A stretch of DNA of 64,000 nt, from contig NC_088295.1 of NCBI RefSeq assembly GCF_032854445.1, positions 80,828,644 to 80,892,643 of the forward strand, written 5' to 3'. Positions 24,084 to 35,500 of this stretch are shown here, in pieces. How positions within the stretch are numbered: the first letter of the stretch is position 1; every line of letters starts with the position of its first letter. A model generated the notes under the pieces. It did no database searches. It saw nothing but the letters and a program-made list of their open reading frames with translations, and was not told where the DNA came from. The position numbers and the translations under genes were made by a program. This DNA comes from Liolophura sinensis. Taxonomy: Eukaryota > Mollusca > Polyplacophora > Chitonida > Chitonidae.

Positions 24084-26047
24084 GCCAGTATAATATATGA
24101 AAAGCCATGACAGATCTATATAAAAGGCGAGCGTTGTTGGATCAAGTATGTATGACACTTGGAAGATATATTAAAACATAAACTCACCAACTAAGCACTT
24201 AAGATGGCTTGTAGATTCCTAAAGAATAAGTTACGGGGATGAAGCTGATTTGGAAGTAATGCACTTTTAATTATACATGTATATGGCAAGTTTTAACTCA
24301 GTTCAAGTTGACCTCTTTTATAGTGCTGATCAAAGTAGTAACTGGCATCAGCATTCTAAAGTGAAACTATATTTTCCACCCACATATATGTAACATCTAA
24401 ATTTTGTTACACTAATTGAGAGCACAGAACTCTGTTGTATAATCTATAATTTTAGCAAATCGCTGCAATGTTCTAAGATGCCTAAATTCAAGTTTATGGG
24501 TGGGTATATATGCCTTTATAAAAACGTTTTTGAGCCTTTTGAGTTCAGAGGTATCTATTGTATATAAAAAGTCTATTCTATAACTTTTAGATGCCTACTA
24601 AAAGCCTGAAGTAAAATAAGTGGACTTGATAACTGAAACTCAGTCTACCGGTAAATATGCTATAAAACGATTAAAAATATTCAGTACATATGATAAAAGT
24701 GCTCGATATCAATGACAGTAACATTTAGGGATAACCTGGCAAGTAATCAGAACCAAATTGCTGCCAATACACAAAATACACATCCTTAGGAAAAAGCCCT
24801 AGAAGAAATCCAACGCAGAAAAAATACCATGAGATAAGTGAAAATAATAAGTTCATGTCATGCCTTCAATAACCTGAACAGCCAAGTCACCTAAATCTGC
24901 ACAGTTCATGAAAGATTTTGTTAAAATTGTAACACAATTTTATCTGGATAAAAGGAATAATATTCACTCCAATATTTCTTCATCTGTCCTATGGTGTCCA
25001 ATGTAGATCTTGCAAAGATTACACCAGCGTGAAACACACACACATTCACCACAATATGTCATTGTACACATGTCTTTAGGCTTAGCCTGTCAAGTTCAAT
25101 CATGTTACTGTAACACATGTTATACACAGTTTTTTAGAAAAAAATATTTGTGGGCAGGAATTGCAGATGATTCAGAAATTCAATAAAATGAAAATCAGAG
25201 ATTATGATATGCAATAAAAAACAAACAATAAATAATACCCACAAATAAATATCACAATATCCAAGAAGTTTGTTATAATACATACATGTAAGGAAGAGCC
25301 TTCCTGACACAAGACTACATCTACAGTGTACATCCAACATTACAGAGTGACTACAGCACAGCTAATTACAGCCACAAGGCTACACAAACAAGCTTTATGT
25401 ACACTCCTTACACAGTTTTATAGGTGAAACTTGCTGTACACATCCCACCCCTTGCTGAAACAGTGTTCAGATTCCTGTTGTCATAGTTATCAAATGATCA
25501 CCCAATAGTACCTGTGACTGGATTCAATACATCATCACTGCTTCATCACTGCTGATACAAGTAGCAGGGTGGGTTATTGTTAGGCCAGCTTCAAAGATCC
25601 ACAGTACAGTCTCATTCAACTACTGTCTAAATGCTTCTACACAAAGAGTAATTTATATTTATGCAGATATCATTATGCATATTTGATAACTCTAAGATAA
25701 AAGTACTGTAAAGTACATGTACATGTTGGTTGGAATTCCTGTAATTCAACTACATGCAGGTAACCATACACCTGTTAATTCTCGTTTGTGTATTTCACAC
25801 ATGTCTAATAAGATATATTTCTTTCATTTCTCTGCTACACCACCTACATTTTGCTGTAAAAAGTAAATGAAGGGCTAAGTCCTATGGGCTTTAATAATGC
25901 CTTCATGCACTGTCAAGAACATACAATGACGTAAAAGGCATAACAAGGTGCTAACGAGGAAGCTATATGATTTCCATATATATTTTACATGTAAACTTCC
26001 TTTCATTTAGAACAACCATACATGTATGTGTGTGTATATATTTATGC

Positions 26048-26092
<45 letters not shown>

Positions 26093-26485
26093 AAAATTTG
26101 TGTATACCACCACATTCTGAAATATCAACACATCAGCACCCCTAAAGGGTCACTTGAACATTACCCAGTCATGTCATGGTATCATCTCCTCATTCTGAGC
26201 AGTACACAAACAGTACAACACAATAAGCCACTGGACACATGCTCAAAATGTCTGTGAAGGTACATGGATATAATTTGTTCATAGTGGTCATGCAAACAGA
26301 GCTGTGTCTTGACAGCAAAGACAGGTAACTGGGCATACGTGATCACATCTATATAGTTAATTTAAAACGCAGGAGGGCAACCAACAGGAGATACATGTAA
26401 TAGCACTGGGTACTGGTCTTAACTGACCACTGGCCATCTCTTGAAGGACAGGTCACTCTCTTTGACCACTCATTCACTTAAATGT
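24084..26485 (-). other. Presumed long 3' UTR of the MAP gene
   Basis: No coding feature is seen. It contains a long (TA)n microsatellite near 26047-26090 and repeated TACATGTA words. The UTR assignment rests on the position after the MAP stop and the candidate poly(A) signal. Confidence 0.35.
26047..26091. repeat. (TA)n microsatellite
   Basis: About 40 bp of uninterrupted TA dinucleotides, within the presumed MAP 3' UTR. Confidence 0.95.
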
Positions 26486-26560
26486 TTAGTCCTCGGCAGC
26501 TTTGCCAGTATCTGTTTTAGCCTCAGCATTTTCACGGAATGTCAGTGTTTCTGTCTCAAT
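26486..26560 (-). CDS. MAP exon 25: C-terminal tau-family motif and stop
   Basis: Acceptor 'ctactttcag'. Encodes [20 protein letters not shown] and AAED, then TAA. It matches the post-repeat exon of tau (IETHKLTFRENAKAKTDHG), and its phase 0 start fits exon 24. The long C-terminal tail of vertebrate tau is missing. Confidence 0.93.
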   Translation of the reverse strand: METETLTFRENAEAKTDTGKAAED

Positions 26561-29500
26561 CTGAAAGTAGACAAGCAATAATGAATGACACCTGAATGCA
26601 AAACTTCAGCTAAATACATAAAGTACTGAGGTGTGAATTTGTTAATTTACGGTAATCAGTATGTACACAAAGCATCAGCAATGGAACATTTCCTTTGTTT
26701 CACCATGACATTTTAATGCAGAAAAGAGATTTGAAGGAATTTTGTAATTTATTGTGATCAGCAGACCAGCAGGGCTTCAACAATGGAACACTCCCCCCCC
26801 CCCCCCCCCGTGTTAATGTGCATTACTTGTATGCCAAACTTCAGCTTAATACTTGCAGTACTCTTTGAGATATCATTGATTTTTCAAAACACAAGACTGG
26901 GTTTTGTAATTTACACCAATGGAGGACCCCCCTTGTGTTGTTGCTGTTGTCAATTGTAAGCACAACCTGAGCTCAATACATGCAATACCTTTTGAGATAG
27001 CTTTTGAGATAGCTTTTGAGATACCTCCCATATCACAATTAATTAACATTTACTTTCACATTGGTTAAGCTGTTATTGGACACTAATGGTTGGGGTTAGA
27101 CATAAACTTTACAGAGCTATAATAAAAAGTGAAGATGTGAAGGTATATATCACAGAGATTTCAAACCGAAAAAATGGAGTTAAATAAAAGAAAAGGAGAT
27201 ACCATGTGTAGATTAATTAGTCATGTCACATCAAAAAGAATGGTATCTTTGGGTCATTTCTATGACGGTCAACTGGTGATGCCCTGTCATATGCCCTGGC
27301 AGCTTCCAAAGCCCCAACTTTAGACTTGGCGTTCCAGTGTACTTTTCTGTCCACAATCTGAACGTCCCCTCCACCTGGTCTGTGTGAACAGTTATCCAGA
27401 GAACCTATTTTAGACTTGGTTGTCCAGTCAAGTTTTTGCTTCTGAATCTTTACCGAGCTTTGTTTTGGCACATGTTTGGCATTGTCAAGAGAACCGATTT
27501 TCGACTCTGCTTTCCAATGAGTTGTTTTATCAATGATTTTCAGGTTTCCACCTCCAGCAACATGATTAGCATTGTCAAGAGATCCAACCTTTGCCTTTGA
27601 CCTCCAAGTTGGCATCTCATCATGCACTTTAAGATCCCCACCTCTTGGACTGTGGTGAATGTTTTTCAAAGATCCTACTTTTGCTCTGATGTAGTCATAT
27701 TTTTTGTTTGTAACTACGGGAGCTGCGTCAGATACTTCATAATGTACATCTTCAAAGCATTTTTCAGCCTTTGCTCCATAATAAACCTTTCCAATCTCTG
27801 GGAGAACAGAAAAGGACTTCGGTAAATAACTAGTTTTGCGGAAGTCATAGTCAATGTTGTCAAAGAGCCCACTTTAGGAAAGGCCCTCCAGTTGAGTTTC
27901 TGGTTAAATATCCACCCTTGTCCACCACCAGGGACATGAAGAGCATTATCCAGGGAGCCAATTCTGGCTTCTTGATTCCAGCCAAGGTCAATCTGGGGCA
28001 AAGGTCGGTCTCCACCACTACTGTAGTTAAAGTTGTCGAGAGAGCGAGTGTGCATGCTTGGCTTCCACATGGGTCGAATAGTCCTCATTGGGAAGTTGGT
28101 GGCCAACCTGTACTCACGCTCCAGGGCTTCCAGGTCAGATATTAATCTTTCTCGGCCCATCCTTGGGTCAGCTAACGTAACTCATGCAGCGATCATAACT
28201 GACTTCATGCACCTGACAATTCAGCCCAATCTGTCTCTGACTACTACCAGGTATTACCAATAGGTCCACACTAACACCTGTCAAGGCCTTCACACCTGAC
28301 CTGCTCTGAACATTTACAAACCTTGGCATACTTTCCCTAGCAGCCAGAACTACCAAGGAACCACACTGAGTGATCAACAAAGGAGCCTTTCACTGCAACA
28401 ACCCTAACACTTAATACTTCAACACACCTATTCAATTTGGCACTGCTACCTGATATATTAAGTACTGCCTTTCACTGATTTCGAATCACAGGCAGAGACC
28501 ACTACACAAGAACACTGTGTCATTTGTTTAAACAGTTGGTAAACCTTTTAATTTCCTGTCAATGTTACCAGTCCTAGAACATGTTATCAAACTAGGCCAC
28601 CCACGAAATGCCAATAAAGGATATGTTAAAGTCCATGTGAATAACATAGGAGGCTACAATCTAAACACTTGGTGAAAAGGTCAATAAAAACTCTATAAAT
28701 AAGCAACAGAAACATGTCCACTTTGGTTGTCAAGGGTCAGATGTAAAACAGGTTGTTATACTGAGAGTAAATGGCATTGCCACAATCAATAAGGTGCATG
28801 TGAGACATTATCAATGAAGGTTAATGCAGAAACAGCAATATATTCTTAAAGACATAGAGACTCTTTGTACACACAAATAGATATAAACCTTTGCATAAGA
28901 GAGGTCTGCATTTCAGTATCTTTGAGCTTAATTTGAATTTTTTCTCTGCAATCAAACAACTTTCAAAACTTGATCTCTCACAGCTATTAAGACCTATGTC
29001 ACAGCTAGGCTATGTGAACAGACAGCCAGCCAGACAGAACTCATGACAGAAACAGTCAAAAACATCTGTCTTACTCTACTGTACCTTCTTGTCTCCTCCC
29101 CCGGGAGTGTGATGGGCATTGTCCAACGATCCAATTTTTGGGTCAGCCTTCCAATTCACCTTTTCGTTGTAGATCTGTCAATCAATTATAATAAAGCTAT
29201 TAACTATCATGAAAAGGTAAATGGCATTCCATATCCATGCTCAATGTGGCGGACAAGTAACATACTGTATTTCACTTAAAGTTGGGTATGTAAAAATGCA
29301 CTTTCAAAAGCACATAAAGGGCTTAAAGTCATAATTTTCAGGCCAACACTTCAATCTTGCTCACAAGAAATCAATCAAACTTCATAAAAAAACATTTAAG
29401 GTGGCCTCTCAAAATGGGTGAATCAATCAGAATCAAACAAAATCTGTCACTTGAAAAATGGTAAACTTTAGATGAATTACAGTAGCTTACTTTAATCTGG

Positions 29501-32500
29501 ACTGCTTTACAACATGTGTAAACAGGATTTAGTAAATAATAGCCAAATCCAACAGACAGTCACACCAGCCACATATGTATCACACTTATGACTTTGTAAG
29601 GCTATACAACATGGTTATTCATTGCACACCATAGTAACAATTCTACTATTTCATTAATATTTCTAGCAGTCATTAGCAGGTTATTCTTACCAAAACTGAA
29701 AAAATTAAATTAAATAAATAAACATATGGTTTAAAAAAATATATTGCTACATATACAAATGTGTTAAAATCTGGTGTAGGTAATACAATTGGCCTGGGAC
29801 TGATATAACAGGTATGTTTGTCCCAGATTTGGTATATAAAACAAACTGATAGTGTACACTAAATAAAGCACTTTTAAATTATGCACACAACATTGTACCA
29901 TGATAAACTGTTCAGGTTTAACACTAAAATATAATTAAAAAAATTCCAATGCAGCAGTTTATTTCAATGTAAGATACAGCTTCTTTACAGCTCTTCTGAC
30001 TCTGGTATCAAATCTTATATGACCATTTCATTTCAGTATTATATGTATCTCAACACTTCATTAAAACATGGCATCACACTGGACCATATATATAGATGTG
30101 TACACAAGATGTCAATACATGTACATATAAACCTGTCTTAGATCTCAACTAATGACGACACCTAGAACCATAGTGTTAGATCAGTCCTAATGATAGCTCC
30201 ACTATGACATTTACATTTCACCTTATGACAGCACCTAGCACCATTGTGTTAGAGCAACCCTAATGAGAGCTCCACTATGACATTTACATTTCACCTTATG
30301 ACAGCACCTAGCACCATTGTGTTAGATCAACCCTAATTGTGTTAGATCAACCCTAATGAGAGCTTCACTATGTCATTTACATTTCACCTTATGACAGCAC
30401 CTAGCACCATAGTGTTACATCAGTCCTAATGAGAGCTTCACTATGGCATTTAAATTTCACCTTATGACAGCACCTAGCACCATTGTGTTAGATCAGTCCT
30501 AATGAGAGCTTCACTATGGCATTTAAATTTCACCTTATGACAGCACCTAGCACCATAGTGTTAGATCAGACCTAATGAGATCTCCACCATGACATTTACA
30601 TTTCACCTTATGAGAGCAGCCATAGCGTTATAGTGTTAGATCAGACCTAATGAAAGCTCCACTATGGCATTTACATTTCACCTTGTGTGAGCTACATAAA
30701 ATACATCATATCTACGAAAACCTCTAATGAGAGCTTCACAGAATCATTTACATTTCATCTCTGAAGAGCTCTACAATATCATTTAAATCCCACCTCATGA
30801 GAGCTCCACAATAGTGTTAACATTCTGTTTGATAAGAGCTCCACAACAGAATTAACATCCCACCTTATGAGAGCTCCAAAATAGCATTAACATCCCACTT
30901 CATGAGAGCTCCACCACAGTGTTAACATCCAATCTCATGAAAGCTCCACAATATCATTTACATCCCACTTCTTGAGAGCTCCACAATATCATTTACATCC
31001 CACTTCTTGAGAGTTCCACAATATCATTTAAATCCCACTTTATGAGAGCTCCACAATATCATTTACATCCCACTTCATGAGAGTTCCACAATATCATTTA
31101 AATCCCACCTTATGAGAGCTCCACAATATCATTTACATCCCACTTCATGAGAGCTCCACAATATCATTAACATCCCACTTCATGAGAGCTCCACAATATC
31201 ATTAACATCCCACTTGATGAGAGCTCCACAATACCATTAAAATCCCACCTTATGAGAGCTCCACCATAGCGTTAACATTCCGCCTCATGAGAGTTCCACA
31301 ATATCATTAACATCCCACCTTATGAGAGCTCCACAATATCATTAACATCTCACCTTATGAGAGTTCCACAACATCATTTAAATCCCACCTTATGAGAGCT
31401 CCACAATATCATTTAAATCCCACCTTATGAGAGCGCCACCATAGCGTTAACATTCCACCTCATGAGAGTTCCACAATATCATTTAAATCCCATCTTATGA
31501 GAGCTCCACAATATCATCAACATCCCACTTCACGAGAGCTACACAACAGCATTTTAATCCCACCATATGAGAGCTCCACAATTTCATTTAAATCCCATCT
31601 TATGCGAGCTCCATAATATCATCAACATCCCACTTCACGAGAGCTCCACAATATCATTTACATCCCACTTCATGAGAGCTCCACAATATCATTAACATCC
31701 CACTGTATGAGAGCTCCACAATATCATTAACATCCCACCTGATGAGAGCTCCACAATATCATTAACATCCCACCTGATGAGAGCTCCACAATATCATTAA
31801 CATCCCACCTGATGAGAGCTCCACAATATCATTAACATCCCACCTGATGAGAGCTCCATAATATCATCCACATCCCACCTGATGAGAGCTCCACAATATC
31901 ATTAACATCCCACTGTATGAGAGCTCCACAATATCATTAACATCCCAACTGATGAGAGCTCTACAATATCATTAACATCCCACCTGATGAGAGCTCCACA
32001 ATATCATTAACATCTCACTGTATGAGAGTTCCACAATATCATTAACATCCCACCTGATGAGAGCTCCACAATATCATTAACATCCCACCTGATGAGAGCT
32101 CCACAATATCATTAACATCCCACCTGATGAGAGCTCCACAATATCATTAACATCCCACCTCATGAGAACTCCACATTATTTCACAGTTTAACTGGGCAGT
32201 TAAATGTGAAGCTCGACATACATGTTGATATATTATTCTCAATCTCAACATCTCCTCCCCCAGGTTTACACTGGACATTAATTAGAAAACAACATTTGGA
32301 TACGGCTTTCCAGCCTTGGGCTTTTCACCCACAAGTCCTGAAAATATATCCTGAATGGAAAAAAATAACATCTAAGAGAATTTCAACTTTTGAAAGTAAA
32401 ATGCTAATAAAATTTGAACATTCAAAGTTGCAATATTTGAACAACCTGCTGGTGTCCAATCAGTAGTCTGTGTGATTCCTACTGAAGTTTCTGGAATTCA

Positions 32501-35500
32501 GTCAAGCCAGATTATAGGTAAGACTTTTGAGAAGCCCTTGTACATGAATTTATCAAAATTCTCACAGGTACAGTAATGCTTTCTCCAAGAAAATATGACT
32601 AGTATAAACAGACTTTACTGAGTCTACCTTTGTAGAAACCCACCCTTTTGTCTCCACAACCTGCCTTATGATTAGCATTGTCCAATGATCCACATTTAGA
32701 CTCCACTTTCAGTTTAGTTTTTGGTCATAAATCGGTTCAAGACAGTTTTACAAAATGAAGTCAGACCACAGGAGCCTTCATATGTTCTAGTGAAGTACAC
32801 TGTTACAACCATTCCATGGCAAATGTGAAGATTTAAATTTAAATTAAAATTAAATTGAATTTAAATTCATACTAAAAAGATTTCTCTTGATTACTATTCC
32901 ATGTACACACTGTTATCATTACCTTAAACAACAATGAAATGCTATTTTTATTAACTGTAAAATTATATATTTTATAACTATCATATGGCATATCAGCTTA
33001 TCCAATATTACTTGCCATGACAGAGCTGGTAAAACAGAATCAGATGTCTGTTATACATCGTGCCTACATGTAATGTGCCCTGCATATGCCATCCGTAATC
33101 TAATGTAAACTAATTCTATGTATCGACGTTACAGGCTTGAACCCTACGCATTTTATCATAATTAGGCTAATACTATAAAATACAGCTTCTGCAATGTACA
33201 TATATAACAACATTTTGAAGTATATTTATTTAGACTGGTTAAAATCACATTATAAAAATGACTGAGGTCTAAAATCAAATATCAGTTAAGATGTCACATT
33301 AAAGTAACTTCTGCACTTGGTCAATTATTTGCTTTTATTTTATTGGTGCTTTTATACATCATACTCAACAATATTTCATTTAATTAATAGCTGTGGGCTT
33401 TATGGATCTACAGAACCGGGTAGAGCTCACAGAAAACTATCTTCCTGCAAGACAATAAGAAACTTTCTGTCCTAAAGCCACATGTGAAGCTGATAGCTCT
33501 GGATTTGGGCTCATGTCCTCATTGGTCATTTTAATTGCCAATTGACTTCTACTCTAAGCCAAGAGCTGGATGGCAAGCTAGGGATCTACATAGTTAGTGT
33601 AATAATCTACATGATAGTAGTTTCTGAAATTCATTTGTTAATGCTACATACTTTTTTATGCATATATGCACTAAAAGTATGTATCCCATTAAGAAATGAA
33701 TATACATATAGGCCTATCTGCTTGTGCATTTATAGATTTTCTAAACCAAGTTTACATATAGGCCTATCTGCTTGTGCATTTATAGATTTTCTAAACCAAG
33801 TTTACATGTAGGCCTATCTGCTTGTGCATTTACAAATGTTCTAAACCAATCATGCATATTGGCCTATCTGCTTGTGCATTTATAGATTTTCTAAACCAAG
33901 TTTACATATTGGCCTATCTGCTTGTGCATTTATAGATTTTCTAAACCAAGCTTACATATAGGCCTATCTGCTTGTGCATTTATAGATTTTCTAAACCAAC
34001 CTTACATATAGGCCTATCTGCTTGTGCATTTATAGATTTTCTAAACCAATCTTACATATAGGCCTATCTGCTTGTGCATTTATAGATTTTCTAAACCAAG
34101 TTTACATGTAGGCGTGATATCAGATTATATAATAAAAGAACAAAACACAGCTAATGAGGGGTTAATTAAGATAAAAGCAGCAGAATATTACAGAGGATTG
34201 ATCGAAGTGTAGAATTATGTTTCTGATGTTAAACTTTCCATTAGTAATTATAGTATTACTTTGGGTCACTTCCTTTCCTGGAAGTATTTTAACTGCATAT
34301 AATCTAAAGCTTCAATATATGTGAGGTAACATCAATATAATTTGGAAAAGTTTAATTTGCAATTCGTGATAATAAAAGTAAACTCAACTTAAATTTAAAT
34401 CAATATAATAACAATATACCAGCTGATATTTAACTTTACAATACAAATTATAGCAGTTAACAATTTTAATTAAAAAAATGTCACCTCACCAGCAATTTTG
34501 TATCCAATAATAATGATTAAATCTTGAAAAGCCTACTATTGTGTTTTTAAAGATCAATCTACAAAGAATGTCAAAGCAGCTACAAATACATCTATTAAAG
34601 TTCCTGGAGTCTATCACACCTTTTTGTCCCCTCCCCCAGCCTTGTGGTCAGCATTGTCCAGTGACCCACACTTGGACTCCTTTGTCCACTTGAGTCTCTC
34701 ATCGTGAATCTAACCAAATGAGATAGTGAACAGTTAACATTAGTTTATCAAATGCCATTATAATTAGTTTATCAGCGACCATATCATTTGGAACAAAATT
34801 ACATTAGAAGTCTTGTGTTTGTAATGCTAAGTATAATTTCAAGACATTCAATATCACTGACAAAAACAGACAATGATCTCATCTAAGAGTATATACATTC
34901 TGGCATTTAATACTGCCCGCAAGATCCATAGTTCAGTTTTGTCCCCTTCGATGAACTGCAGCTCATGAAACTGTAGTGAATTCTAGTGTAAAAAGTCATT
35001 TTCTAGAAGCTTTCAGTTCTAATTATTTGAATCATAGAATATAAAGTTTAATTCTTCACAATGCGCACCTTGACATCTCCACCCCCAGCTTTATGATCAG
35101 CATTATCTAGAGAACCACATTTGGATTCTGCCTTCCACTTGGGTTTTTCGTCATGAATCTAACATGAGACATAAAACAAAAGCATGTGCAAACCATCACT
35201 CTATAAAGAGCATTAAACACACACAAAATTGTATTGTAGAGGTACTTGGATTTACATACTGTCAAACATGAATTATTCCTGAATGCCACTTCCATTACAT
35301 ATGCATCTGCCAGTAAGAACTAATTGTAAATAATAGGCTATCAATGCAATACTACAGCAGAAGAAAGTTTAAAGCTCATTGGTGGTGTCATGATATCTTC
35401 CAGTTTAAGCCATATACACATATTTTTACCATGTCAAAGTTAGTCAGCTTTTCAGATTTGAACAACTGTCATGACTGTTGCTAAGGAACCCACCTTTTTG

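Noticed and set aside
25967-26257. 96-codon open frame over the (TA)n tract
   Set aside because: The frame is the translation of a TA microsatellite (IYIYIY) and its flanks.
30140-32175. CRISPR-like array of direct repeats
   Set aside because: The units are contiguous with no unique spacers, and the window is clearly eukaryotic.
32206-32466. Plus-strand 86-codon open frame
   Set aside because: It is the antisense shadow of the dead MAP repeat exon at 32244-32337.
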